From Cliona cf. orientalis (lineage: Eukaryota > Porifera > Demospongiae > Clionaida > Clionaidae), in assembly GCA_963930775.1 (NCBI GenBank), contig OZ005689.1, forward strand, positions 10,118,854-10,182,853: a stretch of 64,000 bases of DNA, written 5' to 3'. Within the stretch, counting starts at the first letter, position 1. Each line of letters starts with the position of its first letter. Under the pieces are notes generated by a model. That model was not told the origin of the DNA. It ran no database searches and saw only the letters and a list, made by a program, of their open reading frames with translations. Positions 11,328 through 23,444 of this stretch are shown here, in pieces. Made by a program: the position numbers and the translations under genes.

Positions 11328-12518
11328 ACTTAGAGTTCAATGGTTTTAGCAGTCAATGCAATCATTGATAATTAAAAATAATAATATGGTGGTTATACAA
11401 AATCTGAATTTGATATTCTAGCCACATCCACTGTGATGCTGCTTATTTTAGCTATAGCTGCAGTCCTTTTATAGAAGTCGTATTTAGTATTAAACATTGT
11501 CGTTAAATGCTGTGTACGTGACCCTTCCTTCAGTGGAATGAAAACAAAATAGTATTCTTAATTAGATTCCTACCACAATAAACATCTAAATAGCTAATAA
11601 TTGCTAAAACTATTATTCCCATTCCTTTTAGAAGGGGAGTCACGTTTACAGTACCTGTAGCTAGCTAGTGTCATTGTAATAGTTATTATTCTAAAACATA
11701 TTATGATTCTTGCCATGAAAGGAGGGGACTGACCCTATATAATGGGCTAGCTCAGCTAGTAGATTATAGTCTAGCTTACGGGAATTAAGTTTCAAAACAA
11801 TTTAGATACCATAAGACATAATACATGCAACTAAGTTTGTTTTAGTTGGAGCTCTAGAACACAGAAAGAATGCTGTGATGTACAGATACTTGATTGAAGT
11901 AAATGAATTGGCAATCACCAGAAACATTGAAAATACTTTAAAAGCGGAGAGAATGCATTATTGAATGACTGAATAGTAGTGCAACTTGGTAAAATTTTGC
12001 ACTAAAAACTCAAATTAGCTGACTACATTGATTGTTTGCAGGTCATACTATTGAGTATCGTTATTATAGCTTCATAAACTAATCCCTTTTCTTTATGATA
12101 CTCTAATCTGATCGAGACACAACAATCTCATCACTAGCCAGAAAACATGCACATCAATCATGTAGGCATGCACATGCACAATTTTAGATTCTCATGATAT
12201 AATGGGCTTATAGACTCCTTGACAATATCTATTGTCATTGTGCAGATCAGTGTGATGTGTGTGTAGTGAGCCTATTATAGGTATTCTTTAAGGAATTGAA
12301 TTGCTTATCCTCAAGAATTTTTTTAAGATTTTTTTGCCGAGATTTTTAAGATTATTGTCAATGCTCCAGTGATTATTTTCCTCCCTTGTAGCTAGTTTCC
12401 AAACTTCGTGGATCTTCTTCTGTCTTTGGTTCATCAATTTTCACTTTTTTTACCGTTTGGGAGAACTGTTGTCATAATAAATACCTGTGACATGTCATAT
12501 CTGATACTACTTCATGTA
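11328..12518. other. 5' flank of copy 1, duplicated at 14.2-15.0 kb
   Basis: There is no coding sequence. About 11420-11880 is repeated at 14160-14472 plus 14925-15020 in the same order (GCTGTGTACGTGA, CCTACCACAATAAA, GAGGGGACTGACC and others). 11775-11785 is the empty counterpart of the MITE insertion at 14476. Confidence 0.6.
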
Positions 12519-13225
12519 CAGTGCTACAGAGCAAGAGAGCAAAACTTTTCAATTTTTACTTTATTGTGCCTAAGCCAAAACATATAGTAATTGGGTACTA
12601 ATTGACAACAGATTCTTAAATAGTTAGTCCTTGTTGAGCTTCAGTGAGTGAGAGGAGTTCCCATGTGGTTTTAATAAGGAGGCGTGGCCATATTTCTATA
12701 CCAAGGTACTGAAAAAGTGTTTGGGATCAGTTTAGACAAACCGCTTTGCATTAAGAATGCCGACTTGACACAGTGGTAGGTACTGCAAGGAAAAAACTTA
12801 GTCCCGAGCTAGAGGTGTAAACTCCAAGGAATTACTGAGAAGTTTGCAAAAATATGCTAAAATTTAAGCAAAAACAGTCAAAAAACGTTTGGGATAAGAA
12901 TCGCTACTTCCACTTCCTGTTAAGAGTCCATATTTTAAGTACATGTAGACACTGTAGTAATATACTATGGTACCGGATAAGAAGTCCATATGAGCTTGCA
13001 TTCTTGAGATATTCGCAGTTGAAGTCAAAATATGCAAGATTTTTGCTAAAAAGCTAGCTGCACTTGTATGGTTTCTATATTGAACTCTATGGGGAAAATC
13101 GTAAAAAAAATTTTGGCCTGAAACGACTTTTTATTGCTAAAATAGCAACATTTGACTAATTTTGTGATAATAAATCTGCTTATAAAGGAAAATTAAAAGT
13201 TTTGCTCTCTTGCTCTGTAGCACTG
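12519..13225. mobile_element. TA-flanked terminal-inverted-repeat element (Tc1/mariner-like ends)
   Basis: Inverted ends of about 38 bases start CAGTGCTACAGAGCAAGAGA. Both are flanked by TA, the Tc1/mariner target duplication. The 707-bp interior has only short frames and no DDE motif, so it is non-autonomous. Confidence 0.75.
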
Positions 13226-13444
13226 TAATTCCCATATTATATTATAATGGGCCAGAGAGATTTACGTAACAGTTGTAGCTACTGACCACTACTTTCGTAA
13301 ATCCCCACAGCATCTTATAATTCACATCCACTACTTTCATAATCCCCAGTGTTTCTAAATGCCTACCAGTAATGAATTTTGTCACTATAACTGTACCTAC
13401 AAAATTTATAGCCTTGCATGAGTAAACATTACTCTTTGTAGGAC

Positions 13445-13745
13445 CCATTGCTTAGTGTTGCTTTGCTATTACCTAGTTTGTTCTCTGCTGCCTAATGTTG
13501 CTCACTGTTGCCTAGAATTGCTATAATAATAATAATTATTATGTTGCTGCCCATCATGATTTCTGTTGCCTATAGCTATACTGTTGCTTGCCGCTACTCA
13601 ATATAATTAGTGTTGCTTGTTATTTCTACGTGCTATATACATTGCTTGCTGTGGCCTGTTGCCTACATATTCTGTTGCTTAGTGTTACTTTCTGTTGCCT
13701 AATGTAGCTCACTATTGCCTAGTGTTGTTTGCTATATTAGCTACT
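13445..13745. repeat. Degenerate TGTTGC minisatellite
   Basis: Irregular tandem units of TGTTGCCTA and TGTTGCTT, 10-15 bases long, run for about 300 bases and are interrupted by an ATAATA run. Confidence 0.7.
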
Positions 13746-13809
13746 TTCTTGTACATCATTGGCCTTACACTGAATTTCATGTGAAGTTTTTATCATGGAA
13801 TATTATTAT

Positions 13810-13963
13810 GATCATTGGGATAGGGTGAGATAATAATCATCATCATTAAATTTTGATACCTATATGAGCATCCAATATAGTATACCTCACACCAAAATTA
13901 ATTATCCTTGGAAATGCAAGAAATATCAGGAAGATGATATATGATGATTGAATACTTGATCAT
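13810..13963 (-). pseudogene. 5' remnant of a beta-helix membrane protein gene
   Basis: The sequence matches 11190-11327, the start codon, signal peptide and first ectodomain residues of copy 1. Shared strings include CATCCAATATAGTA and GGAAATGCAAGAAATATCAG. Indels break the frame, and nothing of the rest of the gene follows on its 3' side. Confidence 0.75.
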
Positions 13964-14152
13964 GCTTCAAAGCACTAGGTAGCGCATACAATCATAGGTA
14001 CCTAATTAAAGTATGGTATACGTACACAAATCAGAATCTGATATTTATAGCTAAATATCAGATTCTGATTTGTGTACCTACCATACTTTAATTACCTATG
14101 ATTGCATGCACTACTTAGTGCTTTGAAGCATGATCAAGTATTCAATCATCAT
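13941..14152. repeat. ~105-base-arm foldback
   Basis: The left arm, beginning ATGATTGAATACTTGATCAT, is inverted almost completely after 14050. The spacer is a few bases around TAGC. The left arm starts inside the gene remnant, so the structure is an inverted duplication of that remnant's 5' flank. The transcript or single strand would form a long hairpin. Confidence 0.85.
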
Positions 14153-15020
14153 ACATCCACAGTGATGCTATGGCTGCAGTCCTTTATCATGTTACATTAT
14201 AATAGTAGAAGTCATCAAAATTATAATTATATTATAATATAATAATGCTGTGTACGTGATCCTCCTTTTCAATGGAGTAGTATTACCAATAATAATAAAA
14301 TTACTATGTCTTAATTAGAAGCCTACCACAATAAATGCCCTAATAGCTAATAATTGCTAAAACTATTCATTCCATTTAGAAGCGGAGTCACGTTTGCAGT
14401 AGATAATGTGGTTCTTGCCATTAGAGGAGGGGACTGACCCAATCTAGCTCAGCTAGTAGATTATAGTGTATCTTAGGGGGCTTGTCCAAAGTCCTTGTGG
14501 AAAAATTAACGTCATTATGACGTTAGGGGGAGGAGGGGTCTTGGCCCATGACGTTTTACAACTGCACTGTCAGCAGAGTTGTGATTATGCATTCTTGTGG
14601 TTGAATAAGTCTAGACACACCTCCAGCAGTGTCAAACTTTGCATTTTAGTGACAGCTGTGTCAAGCACTATGTAGCTAAAAGTGTACCCGTAGCTACAGG
14701 CAAGCAAGAAACTGTCAAAGAAGCACAGGTATGCAATGAATCCATGAAGATATAGCTAGCACTGTAGAATACAAGTGAATACCGAATGTGTTGGCTTAAT
14801 GGAGCAGAATCAGAATTTCAGTGTTGAATCTGTGCTGTGACGTTAAGAGAGGGGGGGGGGGGTAAAAGGTTAACGTCATAATGACGTTAATTTTTCCACA
14901 AGGACTTAATTTGGACAAGCCCCCTTACGGGAATTATGTTTCATAATAATTAAGACATAATTATTAAGTTTGCTTTAGTTGGAGCTCTATAACAACTGAT
15001 AACACAGAATGAATGCTGTG
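14153..15020. other. Duplicated flank segment carrying a MITE
   Basis: Homologous to 11420-11880 on both sides of the MITE at 14476-14924. No gene. Confidence 0.6.
14476..14924. mobile_element. PIF/Harbinger-like MITE with TTA target duplication
   Basis: The 449-bp element has long inverted ends starting GGGGGCTTGTCC and including TTAACGTCATTATGACGTTA. It is flanked by TTA at 14473-14475 and 14925-14927. The paralogous flank near 11780 reads CTAGCTTACGGG with a single TTA, which is the empty site. A 3-bp TTA/TAA duplication with G-rich ends is typical of PIF/Harbinger. A G12 run lies near the right end. There is no transposase. Confidence 0.85.
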
Positions 15021-15201
15021 ATGTAGCCAGCTTGCTACCTTATGACCGCCTACACCAAACCGTGGCATTCTTTCAATTTTATCTGTTCTTATAGAGCTTC
15101 AACTAATTTAAAAAGCATATTGTGTTTCTGGCGGTTGCTACTTCACTTAGTATTTGTGCTAGTGAGGTGCATATTGTATGACCACGCCCTTTTAATTCCC
15201 C

Positions 15202-15684
15202 ATGTCTCAGGGGTGTGGCTGCCAGAGCCTGAAGTGTTCATTTAATGTTCTCAGTGGAACAAAAGCCAAACTGGAAGGGAGGGGCCAAGCCACGCCCAAA
15301 ACAGCACCACCCTGTGCCTCAAGGACCACCATTCTCAATCAAGTGCTGACTGGCCACCGGATATATATGTCCACCGGAAGCCCCCAATCAAAAACACACG
15401 GCTTCCTTAAAGACAATGCAAAAGGCCGCCCACACAAGAGCAACCTCATTTCCTGTGTAGGTGGGGTAACACCACATCATCGTGACCACATCTGCTTCAA
15501 ACCATCATCAACTTCCGTCCGGCCGTACGATCCTCTCAGCATACAGTGTCTAGTCAGTGCCTCATTAACTGGCATGGCCTCCTGCCACACTCCTACCGCC
15601 ACCTGGTGGGGTTCAAAGGTCACACCGAATCCGGAACATGCCCATGACGTTAATCTATTCATATGCAGAATGGATCACACCTGA
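15202..15684 (+). CDS. Hypothetical 160-residue open frame
   Basis: An ATG-started frame lies in a locally GC-richer stretch. The protein is Ser/Thr/Pro/His-rich with scattered Cys and has no signal peptide, membrane span or domain that I recognise. It is the longest ATG frame outside the recognised genes and elements. There are no clear splice sites, promoter or paralogue in the window. It could be a lineage-specific gene, an exon of a larger gene or a chance frame in a compositional island. Confidence 0.25.
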   Translation: MSQGCGCQSLKCSFNVLSGTKAKLEGRGQATPKTAPPCASRTTILNQVLTGHRIYMSTGSPQSKTHGFLKDNAKGRPHKSNLISCVGGVTPHHRDHICFKPSSTSVRPYDPLSIQCLVSASLTGMASCHTPTATWWGSKVTPNPEHAHDVNLFICRMDHT

Positions 15685-16362
15685 AAATTTCTTGGAAGCA
15701 GAATTTGATTCACACCTTAAAATTAAAGATATCACAGATAAGTGTTTCCCCAAACTGCCTTTGGTGGTCACTTCAAAAATAATATAATGCTAACATGCTT
15801 TATTTATGATTCCTAGCATGCATGTAGATAAATTGATACCATCGAAAATTTCCCACTATACGGTAATCACATACTAGTTTGAGATATTATATAGTTGATT
15901 ATCTTCAATTATAATAATTCGACAGCATAATATCAATATAATATTATAATAACAGATTCTAATGAAAGTATCTACTATTGTTACAGCAATTGAAATTCAG
16001 ATAGCCTTGATTTGATGGAATATTTTGACTTAGTATTTAATAACACAATATTGGACCACAGGATGGCATTGAAAACCAGGACAACACCGTATAAACATAC
16101 ATGATTGACCCTCAACTACGCATGGCGTTGCCTGTACATCACCTATTCATGATACGGAGAGGAATAATAAAAATTACTGGCATGAATAATATGATTATAA
16201 TTATTATTATTATACCGCCTGTGTTCATAATCATTTTGTCAATCTTGAAACTATAGCTATTATTATAGCTAGTATACAGTTCAGCCAGAAATATTGGCTA
16301 GAATATATGAAATTTCGAACTGTAACTGTTGGTATTGCGGGATAGCCATAATATTATTATTA
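15685..16362. other. Intergenic, nothing recognised
   Basis: AT-rich sequence with ATTATT runs. Confidence 0.4.
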
Positions 16363-16412
16363 GGCCATCACTTATAATAAAATAGTTTCCCGTCCCCTGC
16401 CCGCATGCTAAG
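16363..16412. mobile_element. End fragment of the GGCC-type MITE family
   Basis: GGCCATCAC followed by GTTTCCCGTCCCCTGCCCGC matches the left ends of the MITEs at 39947 and 44487. It is preceded by TTA. No matching right end was found, so this is a solo end. It lies just downstream of the 3' end of the small peptide gene. Confidence 0.55.
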
Positions 16413-16431
16413 TTTTCCAGCTACACGGTAG

Positions 16432-16635
16432 CTACTGTGACTTACGGCCATTATCTTGCAAATGGTAATCTTCATCAATTAGTGCATCACGGCCATTATC
16501 TTGCAGCCGGTAATCTTCAATTATTGCATCGATTAGCCTCTTCCGCTCACTCTGTGTAAGAGGTCCAGCAGTGACTGTAGTAATCAGCACAATCGTAGCA
16601 CAGAACAATGCAAGCAGTTTCTTGGTAGGACCCAT
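16432..16635 (-). CDS. Small secreted peptide precursor with two DYxLQDNGR units
   Basis: A 67-residue protein. Residues 1 to about 23 form a good signal peptide with a Leu/Ile/Val/Thr core ending TAGP. The mature part contains SERKRLIDAIIEDYRLQDNGR followed by a second unit, DEDYHLQDNGRKSQ. A repeated unit preceded by a basic site and ending Gly-Arg is the pattern of amidated, proteolytically cut peptide precursors. That function is inference. The last codons include GTAAGT, a perfect splice-donor hexamer, so the frame may continue into another exon with more units instead of stopping at 16432. A TATA-like sequence lies about 85 bases upstream. No family was recognised. Confidence 0.55.
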   Translation of the reverse strand: MGPTKKLLALFCATIVLITTVTAGPLTQSERKRLIDAIIEDYRLQDNGRDALIDEDYHLQDNGRKSQ

Positions 16636-16715
16636 GATAACTTGATGATTGACAGTCAGCTGCGCGCAGTAGAGGTGAGTCTTAAAAATGCTATATGATT
16701 TAGAAGAGTTGAGGT

Positions 16716-16730
16716 CGCCTTATATTATAT
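16716..16730 (-). promoter_or_regulatory. TATA-like promoter of the small peptide gene
   Basis: On the minus strand GATATAATATAAGG lies about 85-95 bases before the ATG at 16635. This would place the start of transcription some 55-65 bases before the ATG. Confidence 0.35.
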
Positions 16731-18700
16731 CGTGCATCCAGTAAACTTGGTCAGTCTACATTATCAACTGCACATATAAGTGATTAATACAATGTTAGTG
16801 TACTATAGCTTTTATTATACAATGAAATATTATAGTATCAGTTACTGAGTATAAAAAAGATGGACGGATCAGATGGTAGCTGCAGTCATCCAACAGAGAT
16901 TATGGCTACCTTGCATCTGGCAGCAAAATTAATAGCTAATTGTGCTATACAGTGTTCTATTGTTTGCATTACAATTGTTTGTAGGTCAAAATTTGGTGTC
17001 CAGCTAGTGATATGTGAATAATAAGACAAAATTTCAGTGCCCAGATAATTTTTTTGTTTATGCATGCACACTGTGACAGCTGGGGTAGCTACAATTAGCT
17101 AGCTAGGCAGCTAAATAACTTGACATGTATGCTTGAATAGATGAATGCCCTAATTAGTTGTGAGTGATGAATTCGAAATGCAACACTATGTAGGTAGCTA
17201 CAGTGCACCATGCATGCATGGATGCATGGCCAGCCCACCTCAGAAGAAGATAGGCTAAGGTATCAAGCAGCTATATAGCTTACCAGTAGCTATAGCTAAA
17301 TATTACACGTCAAGTCCATAAGCACTTGGCATTGCATGCATGTGCCATATATATTAGTGGGTTTTGTTGTAAACTCCCGAAATTTCTAAATTAGGCATTG
17401 TTGTAATATATAACATTATCAATTACACAAGGCTTGACAGCTGTTTCAGCTTAATTGGACCTCATCAGTGCAGTATTAAATGTGCACTGTCACAAAATAT
17501 TTGGTCCCCCGCGCTAAGTGGTCCCCCCGGACTGTTAATTTCTGTATGTATGTATAATAGCATAACCTTTATTATCTGCTCTATACAAATGGGTTGTTTT
17601 TAGGTATGCTAATTTTTTGGCCTATAATGATATTCTCAAATGCTCAGAAAATCCCTAATAATGCTCAAGAAGTGCATCTATAGTAATAATATTATTATAA
17701 TCAAGTTGAACCAACTATAATATTAACAGAAACCAATATGAGACATAAAAAGACTTGGTTACACTATCGTTGAGTATAGCCATTTCAATTTTCCATGTGC
17801 TTGGATTCGAAAGTGGGCACCAGCTGATTCATTGCCAGTCCATAATAATAATAGTCCAGGCATTGTGACAAAGGTCAATAAACAGGTACTTGCAATTGTA
17901 TATAATATTATGCCCTAAAATTCTCAAAATTATGCCAATTGATGCCTATTATAATATGCTAGCAAATTTCTCAAATTCTTACACACACATAATATTATTA
18001 TGCTCAATAGACTGCCTATATGGAGGAAGGTTGATTAATACTGAGGTGGTCAATTTTAAGGTGATTTAATGAAGTATTAATGGTATTTTAATGGAAATAT
18101 TATAGCCACCATTGTAGATATTAATGAAGTATTGAGGGGACATGGCAGCGAATAACGAGTATTGATGGGGTAGCTCATCCAGGGTATGGACGAATTATTA
18201 TTTGTTTTATAGGGTAAAATGAGGATAAAATCAGAAAATTGATTACGGTATTGATGATGATTTTGCAAATTTAAGTAGTAATTTAATAAGGGTAGCCTGA
18301 AAATGCAAATCTCTTCCTCTATAGGGGTGTACACTCATTGTCTGCCATTTCTGACTCATTGAAAACATGAGAGTGGCCTGGGGATGAGGCTGCTCTATCC
18401 CTGGCACTGCCTGGGTAGCTAGTTCTATTTATAATATTAAACGTCTTGGTCCTAGTAGCCATGGAGTGCCAGTAAGAGAAGCAGGTAGACTCTAATCAAC
18501 CCTTGATGAATTTCAAGGTGGACGAGAAAGTACTATAGCTACTTGGATGATCTGGTATGATCAATCTTACATTTAGTTATTACTCGCATGTTGATTACTG
18601 GTACAGTCACCAAGTTCACTGAACAGCCTTCATATGTATAGTTATAAGTTAGCTATTCAATTAATTGGAGGACGGGAAGATTGTTGCCATTGGACATATA
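16731..18700. other. Intergenic, no supported gene
   Basis: AT-rich sequence with many AGCTAGCTA and ATTATT tracts. Short open frames at 16886-17071 and 18077-18334 have no features. Confidence 0.4.
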
Positions 18701-18970
18701 GCTAGACCAGTGGGTTATTTTTCCTGGAAATTCAATGGACTTGGCTCCAGAGCCACCAGACATTACTCCTAGCTGAACAGCCCGACCTAAGGGCACTACT
18801 GATGCTGATGCAAATACAAATCAGGAAAAAGAGCCTGCACTGATGATGAGCACACTGATCCATCAGCTAATGAACCTGATACTCAAAGCGAAATTGTCAA
18901 TTCGATCCAACCACGTCGATCATGTACCTCTTGTAAATAAACCCCCAAACTGAGTGATGAAGGAGGAAGG
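18700..18970 (+). other. Possible decayed coding remnant
   Basis: Here the composition is less AT-rich. Short frames read GTTDADANTNQEKEP and, in another frame, NSIQPRRSCTSCK before stop codons. The latter resembles the basic, Pro/Arg-rich ends of retroelement polyproteins, but the evidence is thin. Confidence 0.15.
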
Positions 18971-20413
18971 AAGAGGACCACATTCAGGGAGATCAAAGTA
19001 TGCATTGCCACTACAGTGGAGAAAATTAAGGAAGTATATTATACTGTCATACACACATATTAATCTTTTTTGAAACACCAATGTATTAGTACATCAAATA
19101 CACGAGTGGTACTATAATATTATTATTATACTTCATGAATATTTGATTGATTGACTAGGGCATCCAGCCGAGTGCCACAGGTGACATGAATCATTGATCG
19201 TCACCCATTGAACGATTTTCCATTGTCTGCAACAGCTTTCTGTGGCAAAAATAAAAATATTATGCTTGGCAATGCATGCATGTGCAGCAAAAATAGATTG
19301 GATAATGTGATGGAGATAATCAATTAAATGTAAACATTTAGCTTAATAGTCACTAGAGCATCCAAGTCAGGTGTACTGCTTTACCTGTGATAGGGTGGAG
19401 TCCTTAGACTCTTTTAAAACTTCTCCACATATCTATAGTTACTTTACCGTAGAATTAATATACCGGCCACCGGCTCCAGCTAAATCTTTAAAATGTGGAG
19501 TTATCATCAACTACTGACACTGGAAATCAACAAGTCAATGGGATAGTTTTACCACTGAACTCACCCAGTCTATTAACTATTAGCTATTGAGAGTCACGAC
19601 CCATGCACGTTTATGAAAAATGTATGTTGTATACACTTGACATTAGAATTATTAACTCACTGATTTCATGCATGTAGGAAATAATAAGTAGGATATAGGG
19701 CAAAATTTTGATTAATTTTGTCGGAAAGCTCGTATTTTGGTATAAGCACAACATATATAAATGAACTTACCTTTGGTCCAGTGTGACTTAAAAATTTATC
19801 TTGTATTTATTATGGTCAACCCCTCAAACACAGTGATTGCTCAGGCACATACAATGTCATGTAAATGCAGTGATTAAACTAAAATCAACAATTAAGTTGC
19901 AGACACAGATCTAGAGGTGCCTGCATACATTATACAATCATAGACTGGTGTAATATCATATATACGTATTATACAGTGGTGTAATATCTCTGTCGTGAGA
20001 AGCTATATTTAATATAGACTTTGTGCATGTGAACATGAGGCATGGCTGCTAGACCGTATACCTGCAACTACCTACACCCTAAAGTGCAGTATTATTAACT
20101 TGACTGATGAATATTGTTATATTTGCATAAGTGATTTAATTTTGGAATTAATACGATGCCAATACTTCGAATAATAATATATGCATGCAGTATACACATG
20201 GTACACATAACACATAACAATAATTATGATGTACACACTACGCTAGCTTGTATTTTAAAATGTTGATATCTGGTTGCATGATCACGAGTAACAATTATGC
20301 ATAGCTACATGTGGGGGATGATAGTACTAATTAACATGATAGAGTATAAGTCAGGATGGGGAAGGTTGAAATAATGGTAACACAATAATATTCATAATAT
20401 TGTTGTATTACCA
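18971..20413. other. Intergenic and 3' flank of beta-helix copy 2
   Basis: No gene. 20100-20410 is homologous to 30174-30456. 20101-20135 is the empty site of the LTR retrotransposon, with one copy of ATTTG. Confidence 0.6.
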
Positions 20414-23229
20414 TCAATATGCGGTTTCTTCTTGATTCTGATCTGGTTGACGTATTTCAACAATAGAGTATGTTACAGCAGGTAGTTCTTGATCATCGGG
20501 TCTCTCTAGCTGATATCCATCAAGCTCTTCAGGAGCATCACCTGGGGCTTGTTGTTTCGGCTTCTCTAGTAACTTCGAAGACATCCATTTGAAAGCCTTC
20601 TCAACAAAAGAGCATTTATAAAGCCTGGTGTAGCGAAAGACATGAAAGACAATGACCCCCACTAAGAGGATAAAAATGATCATGACAGACGTATAGGCTA
20701 CAGCAATCTGATTCCCAGAAGCTTGAGAAGACACGTTATATAACGTCAAGGCAGAAAAAGCAAGCAGGTTAAAGTAGATTGCGGTTTCAATGACATCAAG
20801 TAGCCAATTCTTGTAGACCCTTGTTGCAACAATCCCCTTAAGAAGTAATAGACCACCGATGACAACGATTGTGGACATTTGCTCTACTGGAACGTGAGGA
20901 TCAAAAAGAAATTTGAATGCTGAAATAAAAGAGAGAAGAATACGTACAAACAGCAGAAGACCAGTCCAGTAACGATGCTTTGCTGTATATGGAGCATGAT
21001 AGGGTTCGATAAAATGACATAACTTTTGATATCTAACCCATTTGAAAATGATTCTATCCTGATGCTGCACAAAGACTGCCAAAATGTGATCAGAAAATTA
21101 TAAATGATACTAGAGGAAAAAATAAGAAGAGGAGCAACTATTAAAAATGATACATAAATTTTTATTGGAGTTCTTGACTGTTCAAATATTTCAGCGGCTC
21201 TGTTAATAAATGTGAAATGACCATTATATGAGCCATAAGCAGGTGCAAAGTACACTAAAAAAATTAACCCAAGAACGCCATTAATGATTTTTGTATAGGA
21301 GAGCAAAATCATAGTAGCCAGGACTGCTACTGGGTTACCTTTGCCGATTATCCTAGCAAATCTTGGTGAACGTTCACTAGCCACGATCACAATGATAGTG
21401 AGAATGATGATGTAAACGGGAAGAAGTAGCTGAGCGAATGACCTTTCACCTGATGTCATACCTTCATAGACACAAACATCCAAGCCAATCTCAAGATTAA
21501 GCCACGATACAAGTACAGTGATGGGATTGGGAGACTGAAATGGAAAGAAATACGTGTCCATGTTTGTTGCCACAATGTTGGCATAAAAGAGTATTCCATT
21601 GTAAGTACCAACAGCAGTTGTCAAGTTTAAAACCAGTACAAAGGTGACAATGGCTATACCAGCTATAATATGAACTAACACAACTATTATAATATTTTTA
21701 AACCATGTTTTAGGACATTTAACACATCGTGAACTACCAAAGGATGTAGTAAGACCTGGCCTACATTTGGATGAGATGAGTACATCATATCCTGCCCCAT
21801 TGTCAATAAACGTATTCATAGTAATGGTTAGATTATTAGGTGAAACATAATATAAGGTAAAAATTGCTCCAAGGTCAATTCTGTTGTTGATAAACTCACA
21901 ATGACTCACAGATATCTGGTCTCCATAGAAGTAGATCAACGTACCTGTTGAAAGAGATAACAGGCTAGGTGATAGATTAAATGACACATGATTGTCAATG
22001 AATTGGCTGTGAGCAATATCAGTAGTGCCACCATTCCAGGTAAGGATTATCCCTCCAATGTTCTCAGTAAATATATTACTCTTCACTCTCGTGGTCACTC
22101 TACCGTTTGTTGTGAGCATTGAAAATTTCACACTGTTGCCAATAAATTCACTGTTGGTGATACTCATGACTAAATCATTCTCTGAATCCTGATTTTGTAT
22201 GATCGGTTCATTGTTGTTGATGAGTATACTGTGATCTAAGAGACTAAAAGTATTATATATATCAATAACTATTGATAGCTTATTTGAGTCAGCTGCAAAC
22301 ATCATCGTGATAGGAGCGCTGTTGTTGATGAAGTTACTACCAGAGATTAGCATGTTCACCTTTTTTGCAAGTGTAAAAATAATCATTCCGACATTCTGCA
22401 CAAAGTTACTATCATAGATTCTAACAAAATTACCCTCTGAGTTGCTTGAATATACCAGACCACCAATGAAGCAGCAGTAATCATTGTTATAGCTATAACA
22501 ATGTGTTGCAGCACTGTTCTCTGCAAATATAGTGTTAAGAATTGTTACATTGCTATCATAGTTTTCTATAACTCTTCCTAGTCCGACATGGTTTTCTTTA
22601 AATAAGCTTTGGGTGATGATAGTGCTACTTCTTCTTGATGAGATGACTGTTGCTCTTTCTGGAAGTAGTGAATCAGTAGGACAAGATTCTGACAAGTTCA
22701 GATATGCATTACCATTTTGTACACTCGCTCGAACAGTGGATATGAACGCTACCTGATGCAGAGTTGCCCTGCTCTCGTCTATTGTTAAAACTGTGTCGTT
22801 CACTAAAGCTTCACTATAAAATTTTGAATTATCCAAAAGAAAATGGCCAACGAATAAAACATAACTTTCAAAGCATCCAATAAAATCCACTCCATTCACA
22901 TTCACTGTGGTAATATTACTAAATTCAAACCTTCCATTGTAATCACAGACAATGACAGCCCTCGATGATGTTGAGATTGACTCCACCGATATATTAAATG
23001 AGTGAAGATTTTCAACAAGCAGTTTATCCTCCAAACTATGATTTCCTGGCGCAAAGATCAATTGTGTGTCATTTACGAGATAGTTACTGGAGTTCTTGAT
23101 GAACTGGGAGAGAGTGAGGTAATGATCTGCATCATTTAAAAGCTCACTGGATCCAATGTAGTATACTTCACAATGGGAAACAGTTGAGATGCACATAAGT
23201 AGGATTGTAGAGATTAAGATACGATTCAT
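20414..23229 (-). pseudogene. Beta-helix/multi-TM membrane protein, copy 2 (one-base frameshift)
   Basis: This copy is very close to the intact copy at 30457-33285. The first frame (ATG at 23229) encodes signal peptide, beta-helix ectodomain, Cys motif SSRCVKCPKTW and the first membrane spans. It goes out of frame near 21074, where GGCAGTCTTTG stands in place of GGCAGTTCTTTG. The rest of the spans and the tail (DGYQLER, VTYSIV, terminal ETAY) continue in the second frame to 20414. Only one base is missing and the downstream frame is intact. The break is either very recent or a base-calling error; if an error, this is a working gene. Its 5' flank has the same 100-base hairpin as the intact copy. 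Confidence 0.8.
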
Positions 23230-23340
23230 ACTAGATTATATATAATATCAGCCTTCTAGTTGTCTCTATGAATTGGTAATTTGTTTGAAATAGTACTACT
23301 GTAGTGATGTTCTTTTAAGTTCTAGTCTTGGGTGGTATAT

Positions 23341-23444
23341 GGAGTCCACAGGAAGGGAGGTCACATAATATGCAGCAATATTATACAGGAAAGGAAGTGA
23401 AACAATATATTGCTGCATACGTGACCTCCCTTCCTGTGGACTCC
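23341..23444. repeat. Hairpin in the 5' flank of copy 2
   Basis: GGAGTCCACAGGAAGGGAGG at the left is inverted at the right, with arms of about 40 bases that include TATGCAGCAATAT. It lies about 110 bases upstream of the ATG at 23229. It is conserved at 33392-33503, and one arm remains at 61590-61625. Confidence 0.85.

Noticed and set aside
13242..13448. Minus-strand frame starting MGPTKS, like the small peptide gene's MGPTKK
   Set aside because: Similarity ends after five residues and there is no signal peptide, so it is most likely chance.
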